64,000 nucleotides of DNA. Origin: CAYSPG01 sp964432885 (GTDB lineage: Bacteria > Bacteroidota > Bacteroidia > AKYH767-A > OLB10). The stretch lies in assembly GCA_964432885.1 (NCBI GenBank), contig CAYSPG010000006.1:62001-126000 (forward strand), written 5' to 3'. The notes beneath the pieces were generated by a model. That model was not told the origin of the DNA, ran no database searches, and saw only the letters and a program-made list of their open reading frames with translations. Below, piece after piece: positions 1 through 8,405 of the stretch. How positions within the stretch are numbered: the first letter of the stretch is position 1; every line of letters begins with the position of its first letter. A program made the position numbers and the translations under genes.

Positions 1-2132
1 GCTCCGGCACAAATTACATTGGTGCCGGTAATAGCAGGCGTTGGCAATGGATTAATTGTTGTTACAGCATTGGTAGATCCCGTGCATCCGTTAACATTGG
101 TAACGGTAACAGTAAATGTGTTTGCTGTGGTTGGGGTAATAGTTTGTGTTGTTGCTCCTGTTGACCATAAATAATTAGTGTAGCCCGCACCAGCATTTAA
201 AGTAGTGTTAGTGCCTGCACAAAATGAAAGTGTGCCCGAGATTACAGGAGTTGGATTAGCATTTACAGTAACTAATTGCGAAGTTGTTGCCGTGCATCCA
301 AATCCATTGGTAACGGTTACTGTATAAGTACCTGCTGCAGTAATATTTAATAGTTGAGTAACTGCGCCTGTTGACCACAGATACGAAGAATAACCAGCGC
401 CTGCATTTAAGTTTGAATTATTACCACTGCAAAAGGTAGAAGTGCCTGTTATTGCAGGTGTTGGCAATGGATTAACCACCACAGCCAACGATGCCGAGGC
501 CGAACATCCTGCCGCATTGGTAATGGTGCATGTATATGTATTGGCAGTATTGGTAGTTATTGTTTGTGAAACAGCTCCTGTTGACCACAGGTACGATGCA
601 AAACCCGCACCTGCATCCAGTGTAGTGTTTGCTCCCTGGCATATAGGTGTAGTTCCTGTAATGGTTGTTGATGGCAGTGTGTTTACCGTAACGTTTGCAG
701 TAGCGCCTGCAGTGCATCCTCCATTAAATGTAACTGTAACGGTATAAGGCCCGGCTGTGCCAACACTTATTGATTGTGTTGTAGCGCCTGTTGACCACAA
801 ATAACTTGCTCCGGCAGTAGCTGTCAGTGTTGTGTTAATTCCTGAACATACCACTAAGGTACCACTGATGGAAGCTGCCGGTGCAGCAATGGTGACCGCT
901 GTGGGTGTGGAGGTTGCCGAACAACTGGGCCCCATGGTTACAGTTACCGTATAATTACCTGCCGTGCCAACAGTTATACTTTGTGTTGTTGCTCCGTTGC
1001 TCCACAAATAGCTGTTACCCGGATTGGCAACAAGAGTTACTGAATCACCTGGACATAGGTTGGTGGGGCCTGATGGAGTGATGGTGGCTGAGGGGTTAAC
1101 ATACATAACCCACAAATTGGTATAAGCAAAACATGCTACACCAAAATTTAAAATAGCACACTGGTAATGACCGCCATTAAATAATGTAGCTTGTGTAACA
1201 GTAATAGATTGAGTATTGGCCCCTGTATTCCAATTGTAATTAGTAGCAGTATTTACCGATAAAGTTACCACATCACCAGGGCAGGCATATATTGTATCAA
1301 GATTATTATACTGCGTTCCATTTGCAAAAATGTGTATCGAGCCATTGCTGCTAAAACTGTTTGCCTCTAAAAATACTCCTGAGTCGTAAATATGGTCATT
1401 AACATCTGCAACAGCAAATTTCATGTGGTAAACTTCGCATGGATAAACTTTAAAGCCAGCGGTAAGCACATGTGTAAATCCATCAAAGAAAATAGCTTGA
1501 CCGCCATTCCCCACATTATCTGTATAATAAGCGCAATTTTGACAAGGTCCGGATGCGGTACCACCGGCATTACCATTATTTACGTTATCAATTGAAACTG
1601 GTGTGCTTGCCGTACCTGGCACAATTGCAACATTTTTTGTTCCTACAATGCCCGGACCACTTACAAAAAATGCGAATACATCATTAAAGTTTGTATTAAC
1701 CCATTCGTTGTATTCCTCAGAAGCAAACACATATCGAAAGGATACACTATCTGTTGCAGCTACAAAGTCAAACTCAAGAACCGAAGCATCCAGAGTTACA
1801 TCGGGGGCAACAATTGCATTAAGCTGTGCATCAGCGCCTGTTCCCATGTCATCACTATGAAAAACATTGGGAGGGAAAGTAGGTGTTCCGCCCGCATTAC
1901 CACTTGTTAAAAATATCCCACTTGTTGACCCTAAATTACATCCGCCTGTGCATTTATAAGTGCCTTTTGACGCAGCAGCACCCGTATAAGTAATATTAGA
2001 AACCGTAACTCCGGTTCCTACCAGTGAGTCAACCAGGGCGGCTGCGGGGTTGCCTCCGGTTACTGTTAGCTGTGCGCGGCTTGTGTTTGCTAAAAAGCAT
2101 AACAAGGTTGTAATAAGGTATAAGTGCTTCAT
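1..2132 (-). CDS. Secreted choice-of-anchor-L / Ig-like repeat protein (partial, 3' end outside window)
   Basis: Read on the minus strand, an uninterrupted frame of 710 codons starts with ATG at 2132 and runs off the left edge. It begins with a signal peptide (MKHLYLITTLLCFLANTSRA, cleaved near AQ). Residues about 25-270 resemble the choice-of-anchor-L domain, with the hallmark FRYVFASEEYNEWV near residue 130 and a GGQAIFFDGFT stretch. From about residue 280 come Ig/PKD-like repeats of about 70 residues, each with a motif like AGxxYLWSTGATTQ and xYTVTVTNxxGC; four or five copies are present. This is the usual design of Bacteroidota secreted adhesin-like proteins, which normally end in a T9SS sorting domain; that end would lie outside the window. 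Exact ligand unknown. Confidence 0.85.
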   Translation of the reverse strand, partial: MKHLYLITTLLCFLANTSRAQLTVTGGNPAAALVDSLVGTGVTVSNITYTGAAASKGTYKCTGGCNLGSTSGIFLTSGNAGGTPTFPPNVFHSDDMGTGADAQLNAIVAPDVTLDASVLEFDFVAATDSVSFRYVFASEEYNEWVNTNFNDVFAFFVSGPGIVGTKNVAIVPGTASTPVSIDNVNNGNAGGTASGPCQNCAYYTDNVGNGGQAIFFDGFTHVLTAGFKVYPCEVYHMKFAVADVNDHIYDSGVFLEANSFSSNGSIHIFANGTQYNNLDTIYACPGDVVTLSVNTATNYNWNTGANTQSITVTQATLFNGGHYQCAILNFGVACFAYTNLWVMYVNPSATITPSGPTNLCPGDSVTLVANPGNSYLWSNGATTQSITVGTAGNYTVTVTMGPSCSATSTPTAVTIAAPAASISGTLVVCSGINTTLTATAGASYLWSTGATTQSISVGTAGPYTVTVTFNGGCTAGATANVTVNTLPSTTITGTTPICQGANTTLDAGAGFASYLWSTGAVSQTITTNTANTYTCTITNAAGCSASASLAVVVNPLPTPAITGTSTFCSGNNSNLNAGAGYSSYLWSTGAVTQLLNITAAGTYTVTVTNGFGCTATTSQLVTVNANPTPVISGTLSFCAGTNTTLNAGAGYTNYLWSTGATTQTITPTTANTFTVTVTNVNGCTGSTNAVTTINPLPTPAITGTNVICAG

Positions 2133-2463
2133 AATATGGCTTGAATTTGAATGACCAAATATAAAAATTAATTATAAAAACCAAACTATGCCTGCACTTT
2201 CTTTTTACCTCCCTGCCCTACCTATTATTAGGCATGCGGGCAATTCCAATTGCAGTTCGGCCCTTTAAGGCCTAAATCCTTATGTAAGATTTTTAAAAAA
2301 ATCTCTTGAAAACCGCTTTGCTCAAATGCATTTTCATTGGTAAAAGGCAATAAAATTATCTGCTTTTAAACTGTAAGGTTTTTTTGTTAATGCATGTTTT
2401 TGCGCTCAACATTTATAAGCAGAATAGCGTAAAACCACTCACAAATATTCAAACTCTGATACA
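2133..2463. other. Divergent intergenic region
   Basis: This 331-bp AT-rich gap separates two divergently transcribed genes, so it must hold promoters for both. I see no perfect TAnnTTTG element, no RNA gene and no convincing ORF. A weak imperfect stem (CCTGCCC...GCGGGCA) lies around 2209-2241, of unknown meaning. Confidence 0.5.
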
Positions 2464-4461
2464 ATGAAAAAAATTACTTTGTTAGTGGCTACCTTAACTG
2501 TTTTGGTATCGCAACTTTTTGCGCAAGACACTCCTTTTGATAAATCAAAATTTACGGATAAGGCCGGTTTTGAAGATGCAAACAAAAAATTTAAAGACGG
2601 TCTTAAAGCTTTTTCGGATAATAAACCTGATTATGCAAAAGCATTAAAACTTTTTTTGGATGCGCATAAGTTTAATCCCAACAATTCTGAACTGAATTAT
2701 AAAATTGGTGTATGTTATTTAAAGAGTCCAGATAAGTTCTCGGCCGAAAGTTATTTGGTAAAAGCCCAGGAATTAAATCCTGAAATGGAATATAAATTTT
2801 ATTACTACTTAGGCCAATCGTATCAACTTAACTCCGCATTTAACCTGGCTCGATTGCAATTTGAAAAATTTGAAAAGGTAAAATCAAAAAACAAAAAACC
2901 TAAAACATCAAAAGAAGCGGAAAAAGAAAAAGCCGAATTTGATGTTAAAAAAAGACTTAAGGAATGTATCATTGGCGATTCATTAGTTGCCAATCCTGTA
3001 AAAGTAAAAATTCAAAACCTGGGACCGGGAGTAAACACCATGTATCCTGAATATACACCCCACATTACTGCAGATGAATCGCAAATATTTTTTACATCGC
3101 GCAGAGATGACACACAAGGCAAAGGTAAAGACAGCCGCGACCAAAAGTATTACGAAGACATTTATGTAAGCGAAAAAGCCGACAGTGTTTGGGGTCCGGC
3201 AAAAAACATGGGCAAGTCGGTAAACTCATCAGCTCATGATGCTGCTGCGGGTTTGTCACCCGATGGACATAACCTGTTTGTGTTTAAGGGTGATGAAGGC
3301 GGTGGGGATATTTATATGTCAAGCCTCGCAAAAAAAGGGTGGACTGAACCCAAGAGCGTTGGCAAAACCATTAACACAAAAGAGAATCATGAGACATCAG
3401 CATGCCTTTCGCCTGACGGAACCACATTATATTTTATCAGCAATAAAGAAGGCGGCCGTGGGGCACACGATATATGGTTTGCCAAATACAGCGAAGCCAA
3501 TAAGACATGGGGCGAGCCACGCAACCTTGCTCAGCTTAACAGCAAGTATGACGAAGAAGGTGTGTTTATGCATCCCGATGGCAAAACCTTGTTTTTTTCT
3601 TCGCGTGGCGAAGGCTCAATGGGTGGCTACGATATTTTTTATTCTAAACTTGAAAATAACAAATGGCAAAAGCCAGTTAACATGGGTTACCCCATCAACA
3701 GTCCTGATGATGACGTGTTTTTTGAAGTATCGGCAAGCGGACGCAACATGTATTTTGCATCCGTAAAAAAAGAAGGTTATGGTGAAAAAGATATTTATGT
3801 GGCAAGTTATATTGAAGACAAAAAAATGCCAAAGATGAAAGTAGCATTGTTAAAAGGATTGGTTCGTGATGCAGAAACAAAGCAACCCATTGAAGCAAAA
3901 ATTGAATTGGTTGATTTAACCAAAGATGAAAAAATAGGAACCTTTATGAGTGATGGCGGCAGTGGAAAATATTTGGTGTCACTTCCTTCTGGTCGTAACT
4001 ATGGTGCCGTGGTGCAAGCCCCCGGCTACTTGTTTGCTTCTGATAATTTTAACCTGCCCGATACAGCAGATTATAATGAATACAACAAAATTTTTGATTT
4101 GGTTCCTGTTAAAGTGGGAAGCGCTGTGGTGCTTAACAACATATTTTTTGAAACAGCCAAGTGGGATTTAAAAAAGGAATCAACCAATGAGCTTGACCGC
4201 TTGCTTGGTTTTATAAAAACAAACCCAAAAATGAAAATTGAAATTTCAGGCCATACCGACAATGTGGGTAAAGATGATTACAACCAGCAACTTTCAGAAA
4301 AACGTTCTGAATCAGTTGTAAAATATCTAACCGGTAAAGGAATTCCGGTTGACCAGTTACAATTTCATGGCTATGGCGAAAAGAAACCTGTTGCTACCAA
4401 TGATACACCTGAAGGTCGCCAGACAAACCGAAGAATTGAATTTCAGATTTTGGCAAATTGA
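2464..4461 (+). CDS. PorE-like OmpA-family protein (TPR, PD40 propeller, regulatory domain, OmpA_C)
   Basis: A 665-residue envelope protein with a signal peptide (first 21 residues, ending FAQ). Domains in order: TPR helices (about 30-140), WD40-like PD40 propeller blades with repeated LSPDGxxLYF-type motifs (about 180-440), a carboxypeptidase-like regulatory domain (about 450-530, LKGLVRDAETKQPIEAKIEL), and an OmpA_C peptidoglycan-binding domain (about 545-665, with ISGHTDN and the terminal NRRIEF). This order matches PorE, an OmpA-like component of the type IX secretion system that links the trans-envelope machine to peptidoglycan. Unlike PorE, no lipobox cysteine is visible, so it may be a soluble periplasmic paralogue. 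Bacteroidota often carry several such proteins, so the PorE role is inferred from architecture only. A strong terminator follows 80 bp downstream. Confidence 0.85.
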   Translation: MKKITLLVATLTVLVSQLFAQDTPFDKSKFTDKAGFEDANKKFKDGLKAFSDNKPDYAKALKLFLDAHKFNPNNSELNYKIGVCYLKSPDKFSAESYLVKAQELNPEMEYKFYYYLGQSYQLNSAFNLARLQFEKFEKVKSKNKKPKTSKEAEKEKAEFDVKKRLKECIIGDSLVANPVKVKIQNLGPGVNTMYPEYTPHITADESQIFFTSRRDDTQGKGKDSRDQKYYEDIYVSEKADSVWGPAKNMGKSVNSSAHDAAAGLSPDGHNLFVFKGDEGGGDIYMSSLAKKGWTEPKSVGKTINTKENHETSACLSPDGTTLYFISNKEGGRGAHDIWFAKYSEANKTWGEPRNLAQLNSKYDEEGVFMHPDGKTLFFSSRGEGSMGGYDIFYSKLENNKWQKPVNMGYPINSPDDDVFFEVSASGRNMYFASVKKEGYGEKDIYVASYIEDKKMPKMKVALLKGLVRDAETKQPIEAKIELVDLTKDEKIGTFMSDGGSGKYLVSLPSGRNYGAVVQAPGYLFASDNFNLPDTADYNEYNKIFDLVPVKVGSAVVLNNIFFETAKWDLKKESTNELDRLLGFIKTNPKMKIEISGHTDNVGKDDYNQQLSEKRSESVVKYLTGKGIPVDQLQFHGYGEKKPVATNDTPEGRQTNRRIEFQILAN

Positions 4462-4539
4462 TTTTTTTTGATAATAATTTTTTTGCCACAGATCCGCAGA
4501 TTGAATAATTAAAAATAAAACAATCAGATTTTTTTAAAC

Positions 4540-4592
4540 AAAGAGGCACGAGAAAAAAGTTTTTTCAAACTTTTCTCTTGCCTCTTTTTCTT
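4540..4592 (+). terminator. Rho-independent terminator after the PorE-like gene
   Basis: A long stem pairs AAAGAGGCA plus GAGAAAA (4540-4556, one unpaired base) with TTTTCTC plus TGCCTCTTT (4571-4587), followed by a T-rich run. It lies 80 bp after the stop codon of the upstream gene. Confidence 0.8.
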
Positions 4593-4604
4593 TTTGTTTT
4601 TTTT

Positions 4605-4741
4605 TTGCCACAGATTATTCACCTTTCAGTTTAATCAATATGGTTTTAATAAACTTGGTTTCACTGATTAAGATTAAAAGCAAAGCCCTCAGATTTGAAT
4701 CTGGGGCTTTGTTTTTTCTTTTAAATTTTAATCTGTGGCAA
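4605..4741. repeat. MITE-like palindromic element with 13-bp perfect inverted ends
   Basis: TTGCCACAGATTA at 4605-4617 is exactly inverted as TAATCTGTGGCAA at 4729-4741, giving a 137-bp element. It holds an internal hairpin (CAAAGCCC...GGGCTTTG, 4681-4711) followed by a T tract, which could also act as a terminator. A solo end (TTGCCACAGAT) lies at 4483-4493. There is no ORF of its own. Confidence 0.65.
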
Positions 4742-4746
4742 TAATT

Positions 4747-4971
4747 TAGAGCCTGATTAAATTTTTTATCAAAATAAATTATATGTCGCCCCGATGGGGC
4801 TTTAACTATGGGGCAACTATTTTCTACCAATATTTCGCTCCTACGGAGCGTTATTAAGCAGCAGTAGAGCTCCGTAGGAGCGAAACATTGGTAACAAAAG
4901 CAATTTGAGTATCGGAAAGCCCCATCGGGGCGACATATAAAAATAATCCAATCAAAATTAAACAGGCTCTT
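4747..4971. repeat. MITE-like element with long imperfect terminal inverted repeats
   Basis: Left arm 4747-4803 and right arm about 4912-4971 are inverted copies. They share AGAGCCTG ends, then an AT-rich spacer, then TATGTCGCCCCGATGGGGCT. Inside lies a second inverted pair, CGCTCCTACGGAGCG against GCTCCGTAGGAGCG. No transposase is present, so this looks like a non-autonomous or structure-forming repeat. Its right edge abuts the stop codon of the lipoprotein gene at 4970. Confidence 0.7.
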
Positions 4972-6022
4972 AATTAAACAAAAAATTACCCGGAGTAACT
5001 CCTACCTGAAACGAATCCAATACTGCATTGCTGCTGTAATTTACCCGCAGCACCCATCCGTTTGAATTGTAATCAACAGCGTTGCCAGTGTAAAGCACAT
5101 CGGTTGTTGGGTCAATGCCTACACTGTACATTGGGCGGTTTAAAATTATTTCGGCAGCCGAACCTGTAGTACTTAGTTTATAAAGTGCATCGTATAAATT
5201 AAATACAAGTGTGTTTCTGTCCTTGTTCAAAGTCATGCGCCCCTGGTAGCCTGTGCCTGCAACAGCAATACTCTGTTCTACTGCATTGGTATTGGGATTT
5301 ATTTTATCTACCGATGCATCGCTCCAGGTGCCGTTGCACAAAGTCCACAAGGTTCCATTTGCATCTTCAACAATGGCAGAAGGATTAAGATTGGTTTTGA
5401 TTTTTGCCGAAACGGTTTCGCTGGCAATATCAATAACCGTTACCGTGTCATCATTATTAGGATAGTACCCTGAGTTGGTAACATAAACCGAATTATTTTT
5501 TTTGCACAAACCTTCGGGAGCTACACCACATGTAATTGTTTTTACCACCTGGTTGGTTGCCAAATCAACAATGGCCACCGCACCTTTTGAAGCGCCCCTC
5601 CATTGTGTAACATACGCTTTGCCATTACCGGCATCAACCATGTAACGGGGCTGGGTAATGTTTATAACACCTTCCGACTGCATTGTGGTGGCATTTGTAA
5701 TTTCAATACGGTTGGCATTGTTTACCACAAAATAAATTTTGTTTCCAATTTTACATGCCGATTGCAGCACGTTGCCAATAGGTCGGTCATCATTTTCTTT
5801 TTCAAAAACACTTTGTGTAACACCACCTGTGGTATTCGAATAAAAACTAACCGTACCTGTTCCATTAAGGTAAACACCTTCGTTGGTTACTAAAACTCCG
5901 TTGGTGTAGTTGGGTGTTGGCGTTGTATCATCGTCATCATCGTTCTTTTTTTTGCACGATGTAAATACCAGTGCGCAGCCCATAAGAATAAGGCTTGCAT
6001 TTAATAGAAATTTGCTTTTCAT
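4970..6022 (-). CDS. BtuG-like surface lipoprotein, beta-propeller (DUF5074/YncE type)
   Basis: A 350-residue lipoprotein: the signal peptide ends in a lipobox with Cys23 (VFTSC), followed by KKKNDDDDD, an acidic run like the lipoprotein export signals of Bacteroidota surface lipoproteins. The rest has propeller-type repeats (KIYFVVNNANRIEI, YVTQWRGASKGAVAIVDL, SVYVTNSGYYPNNDDTVTVI). It overlaps the stop of the upstream TonB receptor gene by 4 bp and is part of the same cobalamin-riboswitch-controlled transcript. In Bacteroides, BtuG is a surface propeller lipoprotein that binds cobalamin very tightly and sits on BtuB. The same function is inferred here from architecture and riboswitch context, not from recognised binding residues. 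Confidence 0.8.
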   Translation of the reverse strand: MKSKFLLNASLILMGCALVFTSCKKKNDDDDDTTPTPNYTNGVLVTNEGVYLNGTGTVSFYSNTTGGVTQSVFEKENDDRPIGNVLQSACKIGNKIYFVVNNANRIEITNATTMQSEGVINITQPRYMVDAGNGKAYVTQWRGASKGAVAIVDLATNQVVKTITCGVAPEGLCKKNNSVYVTNSGYYPNNDDTVTVIDIASETVSAKIKTNLNPSAIVEDANGTLWTLCNGTWSDASVDKINPNTNAVEQSIAVAGTGYQGRMTLNKDRNTLVFNLYDALYKLSTTGSAAEIILNRPMYSVGIDPTTDVLYTGNAVDYNSNGWVLRVNYSSNAVLDSFQVGVTPGNFLFN

Positions 6023-7926
6023 TTTTTGTGTTTGTTTATGTTATGTTTAAAATTTAGTTGTAATGTAATCTCGTAATTTATTTTTGGCATTGGTCGGTAA
6101 GCAATGGTTTGATAAGTTGTGTTAAAAAGATTTTTTATCGCAAAACGCAAATGGCCATCCATTTTTTTTGAAAGCGCAATTTTTTGCTGTGCCGAAATTT
6201 TATGCAGCGTGTATGGTTTTAAATACTGTTTATTGTCAGATGATGTATAACGTTCGCTCTTATAATTAACAGAATAAAATATTCCGCTTCCTTTAAAAAA
6301 TATTCCGGCAGTTGCATTGCTTGTAACTTCCGGCACATAAATCAGTTGCTTATTATTTAACTCATCATTTTTTTTCTCATTCCGTGTTGAGCGCGTGTAA
6401 CAAAAATTTCCTTCAACAAAACATTTTAACCTTGAACCATGAACCATGAACCATGAACGTCCTTCCATTCCTCTTGCCCACACTTTGTAAACATTTTGCG
6501 GCTCCCAATAGCCTGTGCTGCCGGGCAGCCATTGTATCCAGTTGCTTATGTTTTTATTAAATGCACTTGCCGAAACCGATATTGAAATTTTATTTTTAAA
6601 ATAGTCATAACTCAATCCTGTATTTTGGCAAAAACTTTTTTCGGGTTTTAAATTTGGGTTGCCGCCAGGTACCCAATACAAATCGTTTAATGTGGGTTGC
6701 CTGTTAGCAGTAGCCACATTTACTTCAAAAAATAAATTACCTGCCAGTTTTATTTTTGAATCATAAGCAACACTTACAGGATTTGTTTTGTCATTTAAAA
6801 TTTCTTCGCGTGCATTAAGACTTGCAAAAACAGTTTGCTTTTTGTTTTTAAAATTCAGTTTGCAAAAAATACCTAACCGGTTTTGTTCGCGGTGCATATT
6901 GTATTCATCTGCAAAAGCAAAAAAGTGCGAGTTGGTAATTACGGCATCAATAAAAATAGTTTTTGAGATTTTTAAAAAAGAAGTAAAATCACTTACCAAC
7001 GTTTTAACTCTGCCAAACGATTCAAGGTTTATAAATGAATCAACATAATTTATGCTTTCGTTTAACCATCCAAGTTGAAGTTTGTATTGCGCAATTTTTT
7101 TCTCAACAACATAGTTAACCAAAAACCTGTTTGCTATGTCATTTTGGTAAGCAACACTTTTATCTGTTGTCATACTTGGTGGATTTTGCCTGTATACTTT
7201 TTGCATCCATGCATGTGCCGAAAGCAAATGGTTTTGTTTTGGTTTTAAAAAATAGTCAACTGTAAATCCATCCTGTTGTACTTTGTTATTGGATTGTTTC
7301 TGTTCAGGATTTGTGTAAAGCGCTGTATTGGTAAACGGAAAATTATTTTTTCCCTGCTCATGAATTAATTTTATAGCTGCCGATTGTTTTTCCGATGAAA
7401 TGTTTGTACCAACATGTGTTTTATAATTTTGAAAACTTGCCCCGCTTTGTAAAAAACTAATCGTGAACCTGTTTTCAAAAAAAGGTCTGGCATTTATGTG
7501 TACTGAATTTCCAATGGAAGCATTTCCTTTTTCATCAGATGAGTTAGAAATAAAAATTTCGTCAGCAAATGTTACAGGCATCAATGCAAAGTCAGATAAA
7601 CCAAGCATGGCATTGTTAATTGGTATTCCGTTCCAGTAAACCTGCGTGTGGTAAGCCGAAGTACCATATGCAGAAGCAGTAGCTACACTACCCGCACCAA
7701 AACTTTTTATAAAAATTCCCGATTCGTTAAGCAAATCACCAAGGCTGGCCGTTTTATATTGTGTTATGGTTAGCGAATCAAAATGTTTTTTAAAAACCTC
7801 CCCTTCGGGGAGGTTGGTGGGGCTTATATCCACTTTGCGAATAGCAATAGTGTCGCTCAACGACTGACAAAAACTTTGCATCGCAAATAAAACAACAAAA
7901 CAAAAAATCAAACTTATTTTTTTCAC
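6019..7926 (-). CDS. TonB-dependent cobalamin receptor (BtuB-like)
   Basis: An outer-membrane receptor of about 635 residues. I prefer the GTG at 7926, because it gives a clean signal peptide (KKISLIFCFVVLFAMQSFCQ); an in-frame TTG lies 24 bp further out. The plug domain spans about residues 45-170 (SLGDLLNESGIFIKSFG, VYWNGIPINNAMLG). The remainder is a beta-barrel ending in NLFNTTYQTIAYRPMPKINY and a final aromatic strand. The cobalamin riboswitch immediately upstream and the BtuG-like partner downstream (4-bp overlap) support vitamin B12 or corrinoid import. Two foreign-looking repeats are translated within it: a GC-rich palindromic element (about residues 34-45) and a 7-bp repeat array (about residues 488-500). 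Both keep the frame open. Confidence 0.85.
   Translation of the reverse strand: MKKISLIFCFVVLFAMQSFCQSLSDTIAIRKVDISPTNLPEGEVFKKHFDSLTITQYKTASLGDLLNESGIFIKSFGAGSVATASAYGTSAYHTQVYWNGIPINNAMLGLSDFALMPVTFADEIFISNSSDEKGNASIGNSVHINARPFFENRFTISFLQSGASFQNYKTHVGTNISSEKQSAAIKLIHEQGKNNFPFTNTALYTNPEQKQSNNKVQQDGFTVDYFLKPKQNHLLSAHAWMQKVYRQNPPSMTTDKSVAYQNDIANRFLVNYVVEKKIAQYKLQLGWLNESINYVDSFINLESFGRVKTLVSDFTSFLKISKTIFIDAVITNSHFFAFADEYNMHREQNRLGIFCKLNFKNKKQTVFASLNAREEILNDKTNPVSVAYDSKIKLAGNLFFEVNVATANRQPTLNDLYWVPGGNPNLKPEKSFCQNTGLSYDYFKNKISISVSASAFNKNISNWIQWLPGSTGYWEPQNVYKVWARGMEGRSWFMVHGSRLKCFVEGNFCYTRSTRNEKKNDELNNKQLIYVPEVTSNATAGIFFKGSGIFYSVNYKSERYTSSDNKQYLKPYTLHKISAQQKIALSKKMDGHLRFAIKNLFNTTYQTIAYRPMPKINYEITLQLNFKHNINKHKK
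6427..6463. repeat. 7-bp tandem repeat array inside the TonB receptor gene
   Basis: The unit GAACCAT is repeated three times, flanked by degenerate copies (CCTTGAACC and GAACGTCC). On the coding strand it is translated as SWFMVHGSR within the barrel. Similar CCTTGAAC units recur at about 7957-7980 just outside the gene. Confidence 0.75.
7792..7826. repeat. GC-rich palindromic element, in frame in the TonB receptor gene
   Basis: The plus-strand core CCTCCCCTTCGGGGAGG is a perfect hairpin followed by TTGGTGGGGCTT. On the coding strand it encodes roughly PTNLPEGEVFK, between signal peptide and plug. It belongs to the same family as the elements at 19188, 27945 and 55745, here in the opposite orientation relative to the host gene. 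Confidence 0.7.
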
Positions 7927-8057
7927 CACATAATAGTATATCACATCCAAAACCTTGAACGTTTTTTAACCTTGAACGAAACTTATGGAGTGAAAGGAAA
8001 AGTGCAGAAGCAAGCCGCACATTCTCCGTCTTGTTCTCCGCAAGCATCGAATTATTT

Positions 8058-8278
8058 TATTACGGCAGGTCTTCTGACTTGTGAAACTTCTTTCATCCTT
8101 CCCATCTCGCCTAAGGCGAAACAGTGGATTTAAATTTGAAAGAAGCGTTTTTAATTTTACGTTCTGCAAACTGCAAACCGTAAACTGCAAACTGATTTCA
8201 CTTACAGCAGCGGGAACTGTTCGCGATTTACACGCGATTCCCTTTTAACTCCGAACCAATCGGAGACCGTAATGCGCG
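8058..8278 (-). promoter_or_regulatory. Cobalamin riboswitch
   Basis: On the minus strand the conserved core reads GGGAATCGCGTGTAAATC, then CAGTTCCCGCTGCTGTAA, then CCACTG, GATGGGAAGG and finally AGTCAGAAGACCTGCC, which is the B12-box signature. A stem CTTCTTTCA/TGAAAGAAG encloses the CCACTG-GGGAAGG arm. It lies about 110-130 nt upstream of the TonB receptor start, so cobalamin binding is expected to repress receptor and lipoprotein synthesis. A degenerate repeat (CAGTTTGCAGTTTACGG and so on, 8163-8196) fills a variable loop between the CTGTAA and CCACTG elements. Confidence 0.92.
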
Positions 8279-8284
8279 CAAATG

Positions 8285-8400
8285 TATAAAAAGAAGTTTG
8301 CAGTGTACGATTTGAAGTTAGAGATTCAAGAAAAAAAGGGGTAAAAAAAATTTAGGGTTTGCAGTATTTAACTGCAAACCCTAAACAGCAAACCTAAAAC
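8285..8400. repeat. Degenerate heptamer-type repeats
   Basis: GTTTGCAGT-type units are scattered through 8285-8335 and 8350-8398, including an inverted pair GGTTTGCAGT...ACTGCAAACC (8354-8378). The latter lies just after the stop of the T9SS gene and could also form a weak hairpin. Confidence 0.5.
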
Positions 8401-8405
8401 GGTTT

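Noticed and set aside
442..747. Plus-strand open frame of 101 codons antisense to the first gene
   Set aside because: It is the shadow of the Ig-like repeats of the minus-strand gene, whose frame is continuous and has clear domains.
2209..2290. Possible small RNA or terminator in the first divergent gap
   Set aside because: The stems are short and imperfect, with no T tract in either direction.
7790..8190. Minus-strand open frames of 74-85 codons across the riboswitch
   Set aside because: They overlap the cobalamin riboswitch and repeats, have low-complexity composition and no family resemblance; the RNA explains the conservation.
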